A stretch of DNA of 6,059 bases, taken from the NCBI GenBank assembly GCA_017477005.1, contig JAFUXY010000420.1:1-6059 (forward strand), given 5' to 3'. This document shows, in pieces, positions 1-5,397 of this stretch. The position numbers and the translations under genes were made by a program. Within the stretch, counting starts at the first letter, position 1; every line of letters starts with the position of its first letter. The notes beneath the pieces were generated by a model. The model saw only the letters and a program-made list of their open reading frames with translations. It had not been told where the DNA came from and did not search any database. This DNA comes from Lachnospiraceae bacterium (GTDB lineage: Bacteria > Bacillota > Clostridia > Lachnospirales > Lachnospiraceae).

Positions 1-2
1 AG

Positions 3-122
3 CAGATCAAGGACAAGAAATACGCAGCTGTTTTGAAACCGTACGAAGGAGAAATACTACTCGTGGGTATCCATTACGATGAAAAAACAAAGAGGCACAC
101 TTGTCGGATAGAAAAGGGATGA
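3..122 (+). CDS. C-terminal end of an AAA-ATPase/PD-(D/E)XK nuclease-like protein (DUF1703 type), partial
   Basis: Only the last 39 codons are in the window; the gene enters from the left and ends at TGA 120-122. The tail contains KKYAAVLKPYEGEILLVGIHYD and a lysine/arginine-rich end. This pattern (a YA residual segment, then a strand reading ILLVGI.YD, then K.K.H.C.IE) is the usual C-terminus of the large Firmicutes/Bacteroidetes family that joins an AAA-ATPase-like domain to a PD-(D/E)XK nuclease domain (PDDEXK_9). Such genes are typically multicopy, and their cellular role is unproven. The next gene starts 31 bp downstream on the same strand and encodes another PD-(D/E)XK-type protein, so the two may be co-transcribed. 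The family call is from memory of the tail motif; catalytic residues lie outside the window. Confidence 0.72.
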   Translation, partial: QIKDKKYAAVLKPYEGEILLVGIHYDEKTKRHTCRIEKG

Positions 123-140
123 AGTATCGAGATTTGCAAA

Positions 141-145
141 GGAGG
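141..145 (+). promoter_or_regulatory. Ribosome binding site that fixes the GTG start of the Uma2 gene
   Basis: GGAGG lies 8 nt before GTG 154 within AAAGGAGGG. The ATG at 147 is out of frame with the gene and too close to this site, so the GTG is the credible start. Confidence 0.75.
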
Positions 146-153
146 GATGTATT

Positions 154-696
154 GTGGCGGATATACTGGAAATGTCAAATATGTATCCGGAACATCGTTT
201 TGTGATGAGCAATCTTGAAAAGATACTGGATCGGTTTACATCAAAATTGAGATGCGTTGCAATGCGGGAAGCAAAATACGAATGGGCGGAATATCCCGGG
301 AAAAAATACGAACCGGATGTGAGTCTTTTGTGTGGTCTGAGACACCGAAAAAAGCTGTGCTATACAGATGTGCCAAGATTCATTGCAGAGGTGTTGTCTG
401 ATTCGACAGAGCACATTGACAGAGGCGAGAAAATGGAGGTTTATGCTCGGGTCGGTGTTCAGGAATACTGGTTAATCGACTGGAGGGTTCCGGGTGGGAT
501 GGTTGAAAGGTACATGCTGGATGATACTGGGGAGAGGTATTTGCTCCACGATATAGTCAAAGGTGAGGTCGAGGAAGACGTGGAAGACAAGGAAACGAAA
601 TGTGACAAACTATTAAATGTGATTTCATTCCCATCCTGGACTTTCATGTTGAGTGAGCTTTTGGAGCATATTGGTGAAGAAGAAATTCAGGAGTGA
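154..696 (+). CDS. Uma2-family (DUF820) putative PD-(D/E)XK endonuclease
   Basis: This 180-aa protein matches the Uma2 family in length and motif order. PDVSLL (P54-D55) supplies the first acidic residue. FIAEVLSDST follows at 77-85 with E79, then D89, K93 and Y97, and the family signature GVQEYWLID spans 101-109. In Uma2 proteins these residues form a PD-(D/E)XK-like nuclease core. The biological function is largely unknown, although the family is often annotated as restriction-endonuclease-like. The C-terminal third (about 120-180) is acidic (EVEEDVEDKE) and less conserved. The start is GTG 154. The gene follows the DUF1703-type gene by 31 bp. Its last codons (EIQE-stop) lie within a 21-bp sequence repeated perfectly at 2567-2587, next to the following chromosomal gene. 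No truncation or frameshift is seen. The family call is firm; activity is inferred. Confidence 0.88.
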   Translation: MADILEMSNMYPEHRFVMSNLEKILDRFTSKLRCVAMREAKYEWAEYPGKKYEPDVSLLCGLRHRKKLCYTDVPRFIAEVLSDSTEHIDRGEKMEVYARVGVQEYWLIDWRVPGGMVERYMLDDTGERYLLHDIVKGEVEEDVEDKETKCDKLLNVISFPSWTFMLSELLEHIGEEEIQE

Positions 697-698
697 AA
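678..698 (+). repeat. 21-bp direct repeat, left copy
   Basis: The copy starts AGAAGAAATTC and ends AGGAGTGAAA. It is identical over all 21 positions to 2567-2587 and stops matching at 677 (A versus T) and 699 (T versus A). It covers the last codons and the TGA stop of the Uma2 gene. The distance between copies is 1889 bp, and the interval holds exactly the ATPase and nuclease-like genes. Confidence 0.93.
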
Positions 699-754
699 TA
701 GAGAATTTTTGTAGCTTCCACATCGGTAAGAGGAAAATGGTTTTCACTGAGCTT

Positions 755-760
755 TAGGAG
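755..760 (+). promoter_or_regulatory. Ribosome binding site deciding the ATPase start
   Basis: TAGGAG ends 7 nt before ATG 768. The in-frame TTG at 762 begins only 1 nt after this site and so cannot use it. ATG 768 is therefore the better start. Confidence 0.7.
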
Positions 761-767
761 ATTGGTT

Positions 768-2054
768 ATGCAAAAGATTTGTATAGACAATTTTGGTCCC
801 ATAAAAATATGTGAAATAAATGTAGCGGATTATGTAGTTTTGACTGGAGAACAGGCATCTGGAAAAAGCACACTGGCAAAAAGTATTTATTTTTTTCTGC
901 ACTTAAAGGATGTGTGGTTTGATATTGTTCAAAGGAACTATATAAGACGTTCGTTATATCAGGCAAATAGTCTTGAAAAGACATTGGTAAACAAATCCAA
1001 GGCTGTTTTTACGCAGTTTTTTGGTACAGATAATTTTGGTTTCAACGAAGGAAATATTACATTTGATTATGATGAGAACAAATGCATATCCATTCATTTG
1101 AAACAGTTGTCTGCACAAGTTGAATTGAATATATGCTTTAGTGATGAAATCAGGGAAGGAATAGAGCAGCTTCAACACAAGCTCTATTTAGACAATGCAA
1201 TCAAACCTTCTGAGCTGCATGCGTATATTGACAAGGAAATATTTGGTATAGACATGAATGTAGTGTATATCCCCGCTGGAAGAAGCTTACTTACCATGCT
1301 CAGTTCACAGATTAGCTATATTTATGCGACTATGGATGATCAACAGAAACGGACAATAGACTATTGCACACAGAAATATCTTGAAGAGGTTTTAAGAATT
1401 CAAGATTTCTTTAAGGCAAGCCCGCAAAGATTGGTGGAACAGACCAGAAATGCAGTGGATTATTCGATAAATGAAGTGGAGTTGGAGAAGGTGATAGAGT
1501 GCATGCAGGGAATACTTGGAGGGGAATATCGCAACATCAACGGAGAAGAAAGATTATATTTTGATGAGTCTAAGTCTGTAAAGCTAGGCTATGCATCTTC
1601 CGGTCAGCAAGAAGCGGTATGGATATTGAATATACTGTTCTATTATATGTTAGGTGAGCGGAATACCTGTTTTATCATAGAAGAGCCGGAGTCGCATCTG
1701 TTCCCGGATACTCAAAAGCGTATGGTGGAGTTCATATCTTTGGTCAAAAATGAAAAACATAAGGTAATACTTACCACCCATAGTCCATATGTTCTTGGAA
1801 GTATCAATAATCTTTTGTGTGCGTCAAACATAGCGAATGATGAGAATTTTCAGCAGATAGAAAAAATTATATCTAAATCGCTGTGGTTGAAGTATGAGAA
1901 CATGGGAGCTTACTATATAGAAGAAGGAACTTCGAGGATCATACTGGATGATGAAGTCAAAGAGATTAATCATGATGTGATTGACGGAGTATCAAGGGAA
2001 TTGAACAACCAGTATGATGAAATGATGGATATCTTGTGGAAAGAAAGGGAATAA
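768..2054 (+). CDS. ABC/OLD-type AAA ATPase, probable motor or sensor of a two-gene nuclease system
   Basis: The 428-aa protein (from ATG 768) opens with a strand reading I.NFGPIK, as in RecF/SMC/OLD-like ATPases. Walker A is GEQASGKST (27-35). An IPAGRS segment lies at 168-173. The ABC-like signature ASSGQQE (276-282) precedes Walker B, CFIIEEPESHLFP (301-313), and the switch histidine is in LTTHSPYVL (335-343, H338). The C-terminus (about 395-428) has the IN..I..VS.ELN.QYDEMMDIL helix seen in this ATPase class. Only about 85 residues follow the H-loop, so there is no TOPRIM domain like that of OLD or GajA; a nuclease would have to come in trans. The next gene, 5 bp downstream, encodes a PD-(D/E)XK-like protein, which fits. 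Comparable ATPase-plus-effector pairs (PtuAB, AbiL, PARIS, Gabija) act in phage defence. I do not recognise this exact pair, and the role is inferred. Base composition is more AT-rich than the flanking genes. Confidence 0.85.
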   Translation: MQKICIDNFGPIKICEINVADYVVLTGEQASGKSTLAKSIYFFLHLKDVWFDIVQRNYIRRSLYQANSLEKTLVNKSKAVFTQFFGTDNFGFNEGNITFDYDENKCISIHLKQLSAQVELNICFSDEIREGIEQLQHKLYLDNAIKPSELHAYIDKEIFGIDMNVVYIPAGRSLLTMLSSQISYIYATMDDQQKRTIDYCTQKYLEEVLRIQDFFKASPQRLVEQTRNAVDYSINEVELEKVIECMQGILGGEYRNINGEERLYFDESKSVKLGYASSGQQEAVWILNILFYYMLGERNTCFIIEEPESHLFPDTQKRMVEFISLVKNEKHKVILTTHSPYVLGSINNLLCASNIANDENFQQIEKIISKSLWLKYENMGAYYIEEGTSRIILDDEVKEINHDVIDGVSRELNNQYDEMMDILWKERE

Positions 2055-2059
2055 CACAT

Positions 2060-2488
2060 ATGTTATTAGAACAAAATGCATCTTTGTGTGCTATCCATGC
2101 TTCTCTTATTACGTGTGAAGAACATAATAAAAAATATATAGCGCATAATCCAAACAGAAAATTCAATGTAAGAAAATATCAGTTGGATGGTGATTTGGTA
2201 AAGAACCAAACTTGCTGTGACTATTTGGTGTTGGATGATAGTAATACGAAGGCGTATTATGTTGAACTCAAGGGGCAGGATATTCAGAAAGCAATTGAAC
2301 AGTTGGAAGCTGCTGAGAAGATTTTTCGTGTAGAATTGGGAAGCATTTACACGTCTATGTTCAGGATAGTAGCTGGTAAGGTACGAGCCCAGGAATTGAA
2401 TACGGCCAGATATAGAAAACTTGAACGAAGAATGGGTAAGACAGGATTGCGGTGTGAATCAAACGTGTTGGAAGAAATATTGCGATAG
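2060..2488 (+). CDS. Small PD-(D/E)XK-like nuclease candidate partnered with the ATPase
   Basis: This 142-aa protein is not a named family I can identify with certainty. Its core resembles a minimal PD-(D/E)XK fold: CCDYLVLDD (52-60) gives an acidic residue (D54) on a first strand, and AYYVELKGQD (65-74) gives E69-x-K71 on the next. A helix with AIEQLEAAEKIF (78-89) follows, like the A..QL helix after the catalytic strand in Holliday-junction-resolvase-like nucleases. The N-terminus carries a basic stretch (NPNRKFNVRKY, 30-40), and the C-terminus is rich in Arg/Lys (118-131). ATG 2060 is preceded by AAGGGA at 2045-2050. An in-frame GTG at 2036 would overlap the ATPase gene and has no comparable site. 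The 5-bp spacing means co-transcription and probably co-function with the ATPase, plausibly as its effector. Nuclease activity is inferred from motif spacing only. Confidence 0.7.
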   Translation: MLLEQNASLCAIHASLITCEEHNKKYIAHNPNRKFNVRKYQLDGDLVKNQTCCDYLVLDDSNTKAYYVELKGQDIQKAIEQLEAAEKIFRVELGSIYTSMFRIVAGKVRAQELNTARYRKLERRMGKTGLRCESNVLEEILR

Positions 2489-2566
2489 TCGAGTATGTAG
2501 GACAAGTCTTTGTATTATAGTAATCGAATTTAGAAATTGCCTAATAAAACCATGTAAAGAGACGAT

Positions 2567-2587
2567 AGAAGAAATTCAGGAGTGAAA
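2567..2587 (+). repeat. 21-bp direct repeat, right copy, carrying the next gene's ribosome binding site
   Basis: This copy is identical to 678-698. Here it is non-coding, but its AGGAG (2578-2582) sits 9 nt before ATG 2592 and serves as that gene's Shine-Dalgarno sequence. The 103 bp between the nuclease-like gene and the next start (2489-2591) otherwise shows no clear promoter or terminator. Confidence 0.93.
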
Positions 2588-2591
2588 AGAG

Positions 2592-3653
2592 ATGAATGCA
2601 ATGGGAAAAAGGTTGGTTGTATGGGGAGCGAAGGCGTTTTTCTACGCTATGGCTGTGGCTATGATCCTTGGTTTGCCCGGTTCTGTGGGCTTTGCGCATG
2701 AGTTGGACGATGAAGAAGGAGATCGGGTCGGCTGGGAGGAAATTCAGGGAAATTGGTATTTTTACAGGGACGATGGACGGATCAAAAAAGGCTGGCTCGA
2801 AGAAGACGGAGAGCTTTATTACCTGGATCAAGAAACCGGAATCCGCTGTACCGGATGGAAAACGATCGGAAAGGGGCTTTATCATTTTGACCGAAAGGGA
2901 CGGGCCGATACCGGTTGGAAGAAAAAAGGGCAAAACACGTATTTTTTGCTGGGAGAAGGGGGCATCGGAGAAAGAGGCAGGGCGGCTACCGGATGGCAGA
3001 TCATTCACAAAAAGCGATATTGCTTTGCACCGGATGGCGCAATGTATGTGGGGCGTGCGGTTTGCGATGGCGATGTTTATTTTTTCAAGCCATCGGGAGA
3101 ACAAAGGACGGGATGGGTGGACGAGGGAGAAGGATTCGGACGGTATTATTACAAAAAAAGCGAGTCCTTCAAACAGTGGGGAAAACCAGTGAAGAACCGG
3201 TTTTTCAAAGGAAGGTATTTCTTGAAAACCGGGGCAACAAGCCCCAATGCCAAAAGCTGCGAAATGGTGCTGAATAGTCTCGGTTGGGATTTGCGAAACG
3301 CGTATGAGTGGGCGAGAACGCTTTCTTATTCCGGTCGGACGATTTATACAGAACAAATGGGGAGTGCGGCTTTGGCGACACAGGGATTTGAGAAGCGTAC
3401 CGGGAATTGTTTTGTCAAGGCAGGCACTTTCTATGAGATGGCCAGAGTTTTGGGGTATGACGCGCACCAAATTTCGGGCGCCGTAGTTTCCAGGTCGGGA
3501 GGCTTTTCTGTGCATTCCTGGGTAGAGTTTGACGAAGAAGATGGAGTTTGGGTATACGATCCGGTGGAGCTTTCGGATGAGGTAGATCGCTTTCATTTCC
3601 AGTATGGGAAACCAGGTACCTGGAAATATGCCGCGTATCACAGGATGAACTAA
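2592..3653 (+). CDS. Secreted cell-wall-binding-repeat protein with transglutaminase-like domain
   Basis: This is a 353-aa exported protein. Residues 1-35 look like a signal peptide: K6/R7, a hydrophobic run to about 29, and likely cleavage after VGFA (35). Residues about 46-190 hold cell-wall/choline-binding-type repeats of roughly 20 residues with GW and Y/F-rich strands; GW occurs at 47, 67, 88, 108, 134 and 174, and one repeat near 154 is degenerate. The C-terminal domain (about 215-353) is transglutaminase-like. The presumed catalytic triad is C273 in TGNCFVKAGTFYEMARVLG, H308 in VHSWVEF and D323 in VYDPVE. In such surface proteins this fold usually acts as a cysteine protease or acyltransferase. 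The substrate is unknown; the repeats suggest retention at the cell wall. ATG 2592 is chosen because of AGGAG 9 nt upstream; ATG 2601 is also in frame. bioY follows after 28 bp. Confidence 0.87.
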   Translation: MNAMGKRLVVWGAKAFFYAMAVAMILGLPGSVGFAHELDDEEGDRVGWEEIQGNWYFYRDDGRIKKGWLEEDGELYYLDQETGIRCTGWKTIGKGLYHFDRKGRADTGWKKKGQNTYFLLGEGGIGERGRAATGWQIIHKKRYCFAPDGAMYVGRAVCDGDVYFFKPSGEQRTGWVDEGEGFGRYYYKKSESFKQWGKPVKNRFFKGRYFLKTGATSPNAKSCEMVLNSLGWDLRNAYEWARTLSYSGRTIYTEQMGSAALATQGFEKRTGNCFVKAGTFYEMARVLGYDAHQISGAVVSRSGGFSVHSWVEFDEEDGVWVYDPVELSDEVDRFHFQYGKPGTWKYAAYHRMN

Positions 3654-3681
3654 AGCAGCACAAGATTAGGATGGATTAAGT

Positions 3682-4281
3682 ATGAGGGAAACAAAGGACA
3701 GGTTTACAACACAGGATATCGTATATGGAGGGATGTTTGTTGCGTTGATGGCCGTTGGCGCTTTTATCAAAATCATGATTCCACTCGGACCGTGGGAAGT
3801 GACGTTTTCATTGCAGTTTTTCTTTGCGCTGATGGCGGGATTTCTGTTGGGCGCACGCCTGGGTTTTTTTTCTGTTTTGACTTATTTGATTTTTGGTTTG
3901 TGTGGTATGCCGATCTTTGCCCATGGCGGCGGGCCGGCCTATCTGCTCAAACCCACGTTCGGATTTTTGATCGGTTTTGCGGGGGCTGCGTTTGTAGCAG
4001 GAAAGTTGTACGAGATGATCCAGATTCGAAATATCGGTACGATGATCGCAGCTGCGTTCTGCGGCGAAATGGCGTATTATGCCTGCGGGTTGATCTATTA
4101 TTATTTCATGACAAATATTATCATGCCGGATGTATCCATTGGGATAGCGGAGCTTCTTTCGGTATGGTTTTTGTCTACGGTGATCCCGGACTTTATGCTG
4201 GCGGTGGGCGCGTCCGTGGTGGCGGCGAGGCTGATGCCTCTATTTTTGGAAGGGCGTGTTCATAGAGCTTCTTTTCGATAA
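3682..4281 (+). CDS. bioY: Biotin transporter substrate-binding (S) component BioY
   Basis: This 199-aa hydrophobic protein has about six membrane segments. BioY features are visible in order: a first helix after DIVYGGMFVALMAVGA, then IPLGPWEVTFSLQFFFALMAGFLLGARLG (33-61), the glycine-rich FGLCGMPIFAHGGGPAYLLKPTFGFLIGF (71-99), and a last helix pair with IPDFMLAVGASVVAARL (168-184). BioY binds biotin in the membrane and takes it up, either alone or with the ECF energizing module (EcfT plus two EcfA ATPases), which is not in this window. Length fits the family (about 180-200 aa). ATG 3682 has AGGA at 3668-3671, 10 nt upstream. The gene lies 28 bp after the transglutaminase-like gene and probably shares its transcript. 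No BirA-type operator was seen in the short gap. Its 3' end overlaps the convergent permease relic by 22 bp. Confidence 0.9.
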   Translation: MRETKDRFTTQDIVYGGMFVALMAVGAFIKIMIPLGPWEVTFSLQFFFALMAGFLLGARLGFFSVLTYLIFGLCGMPIFAHGGGPAYLLKPTFGFLIGFAGAAFVAGKLYEMIQIRNIGTMIAAAFCGEMAYYACGLIYYYFMTNIIMPDVSIGIAELLSVWFLSTVIPDFMLAVGASVVAARLMPLFLEGRVHRASFR

Positions 4282-4552
4282 ATAAACCAAAACGACAACG
4301 CGGCAAAGACGGCGATATACAGTATGAGTATCGCCGCTCCCTGCCAAGGGGCAGAAGTTCCCATCGAAATGCGCCGCACCATGTCAGAGGTCAAGGACAG
4401 GGGCAGCAGGGAAATGCATTGCCGGATCCCGCCAGGCAATCGCTCTGTCGAGAAGAAGGTATTGCATAGAAACGACATTGGCGTGATGATATAGGAAGTG
4501 AATCGCGGCGAAACTCTCTCCACTTTTCCCACAATACGGTATAAATTCCCAT
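4260..4552 (-). pseudogene. ABC-2 type transporter permease relic with internal deletion and frame break
   Basis: Two pieces of one permease can be read on the minus strand. The N-terminal piece starts at ATG 4552-4550 and reads MGIYTVLWEKWREFRRD to about 4502, a typical cytoplasmic start of ABC-2 permeases (IYT.LWRE...FRR). In another frame, from about 4510, FTSYIITPMSFLCNTFF continues through STERLPGGIRQCISLLPLS, a VRRISMG segment and a final membrane helix with ILILYIAVFAALSFWFIYRK, stopping at TGA 4262-4260. This is the C-terminal end of the same family (ITPMSFLCGTFF, LPLTH..., last helix). Intact members are about 250 aa, so roughly 150 residues, most membrane helices, are missing between the pieces. 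A 90-aa ORF from GTG 4532 covers only the tail and has no credible start. No ATP-binding subunit gene is present. The relic lies directly behind vapC and converges on bioY. Confidence 0.75.
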
Positions 4553-4567
4553 ATCAATTCACATCTC

Positions 4568-4969
4568 CTATTTCATCCAATCGTCCAGCTTCAGCCCTTT
4601 TATTCGTGAGAATTCTTTTGTGTTGTGGGTGACTACGGTTAAGCCTTTTGCAAGCCCTTGGGCGCCAATCATAACGTCGTAAGCTCCAATAGGAGTGCCT
4701 GAAAGAGCAAGTGCAGCGCGAATATTACCAAATACGATGGCATCGTCGTTATCAAAGGGCAGGATACTGAAGTTGGACAGGAAAGCATACATAGTTTGCC
4801 TGGTACGGTCACCCCACCGGCTCTTGGCAGCACCGTATTCAAGTTCGCCTACAGTGATCGAAGATACAGCAATATCACTTGGGAGCACGGAAAGCAGCTT
4901 GTATGTCAGATTGGGATGACGGCCATTGATAGCGGAGATACAGGTATTGGTATCGAGCAGATACTTCAT
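4568..4969 (-). CDS. vapC: VapC-type PIN-domain ribonuclease toxin
   Basis: This 133-aa protein is a complete PIN domain. D6 lies in MKYLLDTNTC, E42 in SSITVGELEYGAA, and D98 in PIGAYDVMIGAQG; the fourth position is in VVTHNTKEFSRI (N116). These form the acidic Mg2+ site of VapC ribonucleases, which cleave specific RNAs (often tRNAs) when released from their antitoxin. Length and motif spacing are standard, so the toxin looks intact. The start overlaps the vapB stop by 4 bp (ATGA at 4969-4966), indicating translational coupling, and a GAGGA-like site lies just before it. The target RNA cannot be read from sequence. Confidence 0.93.
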   Translation of the reverse strand: MKYLLDTNTCISAINGRHPNLTYKLLSVLPSDIAVSSITVGELEYGAAKSRWGDRTRQTMYAFLSNFSILPFDNDDAIVFGNIRAALALSGTPIGAYDVMIGAQGLAKGLTVVTHNTKEFSRIKGLKLDDWMK

Positions 4970-5202
4970 ATTTCCTCACGCACAGGAGAATCAGATATAA
5001 GCGGCTGATCACGGTCAAAGCTAATATCTTCATCAAGAGATCCAATGGTCTGCTTGAGAAGTGCCCACGGATCATCAGGGGGAAGCAAAAAGAAACAGTT
5101 TCCCATCTTGTGGATGATGAATTCGGTATTAGTGGTATTCATTTCTCTGGGTATACGGATAGCCTGACTATTGCCGCTTTGGAATACTTTGGCTGTAAGC
5201 AT
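4966..5202 (-). CDS. vapB: VapB-type antitoxin with AbrB/SpoVT-like DNA-binding domain
   Basis: The 78-aa protein begins MLTAKVFQSGNSQAIRIPRE, the swapped-hairpin AbrB/VapB DNA-binding signature (about residues 3-45). A more variable tail (46-78, with DPWALLKQTIGSLDEDISF) is expected to wrap around the VapC toxin and block its active site. The start ATG (5202-5200) has a perfect AAGGAGG 8 nt upstream (5217-5211). The gene overlaps vapC by 4 bp and is first in the operon. The palindromic site at 5221-5241, overlapping the promoter, is the expected binding site for VapB or VapBC autorepression. Confidence 0.93.
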   Translation of the reverse strand: MLTAKVFQSGNSQAIRIPREMNTTNTEFIIHKMGNCFFLLPPDDPWALLKQTIGSLDEDISFDRDQPLISDSPVREEI

Positions 5203-5220
5203 GTGAGATACCTCCTTAAT

Positions 5221-5241
5221 GTATATACCAAAAGTATATAC
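5221..5241 (-). promoter_or_regulatory. Probable VapB/VapBC operator
   Basis: Two identical self-palindromic octamers GTATATAC (5221-5228 and 5234-5241) are separated by 5 bp, making a symmetric 21-bp site. One octamer covers the vapBC -10 box and the other the predicted transcription start, so binding would block initiation. Autoregulation is established for VapBC systems; assignment of this site is inference from position and symmetry. Confidence 0.78.
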
Positions 5242-5261
5242 ATAATACGGTGTGATGTCAA
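5233..5261 (-). promoter_or_regulatory. vapBC sigma-70-type promoter
   Basis: On the minus strand, TTGACA (5261-5256) is followed by a 17-bp spacer and TATACT (5238-5233). The -35 box is consensus and the -10 box has one mismatch. Transcription should start near 5226, leaving a leader of about 24 nt that contains the ribosome binding site. Confidence 0.85.
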
Positions 5262-5334
5262 CAGGGTTAAATGGCTAAGGTTTGGCTAGGTCGTGAGTGG
5301 TAACGAGAAGCGTCAATCGTGTCCGCGTTGAAAT

Positions 5335-5363
5335 TTGAAAAGATCTGTAGACCATGCTATACT
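5335..5363 (+). promoter_or_regulatory. Promoter of the MNT-HEPN operon
   Basis: TTGAAA (5335-5340), a 17-bp spacer and TATACT (5358-5363) form a good sigma-70-type promoter, strengthened by an extended -10 TG at 5355-5356. It lies about 35 bp before the GTG start and diverges from the vapBC promoter about 75 bp away. No clear operator palindrome was recognised here. Confidence 0.75.
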
Positions 5364-5382
5364 TTTAAGTTAGAAAATGCGA

Positions 5383-5390
5383 AAGGGGGG
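5383..5390 (+). promoter_or_regulatory. Ribosome binding site deciding the mntA start
   Basis: AAGGGGGG ends 7 nt before GTG 5398. The upstream in-frame ATG at 5377 lies before this site and has no good Shine-Dalgarno of its own, so GTG is preferred. Confidence 0.7.
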
Positions 5391-5397
5391 TATTATC

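Larger units (their letters stand above)
699..2587 (+). mobile_element. Putative inserted cassette: ATPase plus nuclease-like gene, bounded by 21-bp direct repeats
   Basis: This interval, including the right repeat copy, is what would be lost by recombination between the two 21-bp repeats. It contains two co-directional genes and short flanks, with no transposase, integrase or obvious terminal inverted repeat. It is visibly AT-rich: a hand count gives 17 G+C of 60 at 1021-1080, against 29 of 60 at both 2881-2940 and 3541-3600 in the neighbouring gene; another cassette stretch (1261-1320) gives 25 of 60. Deleting the unit leaves uma2 unchanged and places the transglutaminase-like gene 6 nt after the uma2 stop. 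The repeat is observed. That the unit moved as a cassette is inference; an alternative is recombination between paralogous gene ends that share this sequence. Confidence 0.5.

Noticed and set aside
762..767. TTG start two codons upstream for the ATPase
   Set aside because: It begins 1 nt after the TAGGAG site; ATG 768 has proper spacing.
699..767. Promoter and terminal inverted repeats of the cassette in the gap before the ATPase
   Set aside because: No convincing -35/-10 pair was found, and the ends at 699 and 2566 do not form an inverted repeat that I can see.
2036..2059. GTG start eight codons upstream for the nuclease-like gene
   Set aside because: It would overlap the ATPase gene and lacks a good ribosome binding site; ATG 2060 has AAGGGA upstream.
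2730..3150. Periodic sequence suggesting a CRISPR array or tandem DNA repeat
   Set aside because: The roughly 60-bp periodicity reflects the ~20-residue wall-binding protein repeats; the DNA copies are diverged and have no spacers.
2668..3277. Plus-strand frames of 174 and 120 codons inside the secreted-protein gene, and similar frames inside bioY (3792-4265)
   Set aside because: They are out-of-frame readings of well-supported genes, without ribosome binding sites or recognisable domains.
2541..3641. 366-codon open frame on the minus strand
   Set aside because: It lies entirely opposite the secreted repeat protein, has no family features, and its composition is the mirror of that gene. The plus-strand gene has a signal peptide, repeats and a catalytic triad.
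4311..4335. Hairpin GGCGATA / TATCGCC with 11-nt loop as a terminator between bioY and the permease relic
   Set aside because: There is no T-run on either side and it lies within the relic's coding sequence; the match is short.
4695..5075. Plus-strand frames of 74 and 70 codons and a minus-strand frame of 66 codons over vapBC
   Set aside because: These overlap intact vapC and vapB with clear motifs and show no signals of their own.
5377..5397. ATG 5377 as start of the MNT gene
   Set aside because: The strong AAGGGGGG lies after it and is correctly spaced for GTG 5398.
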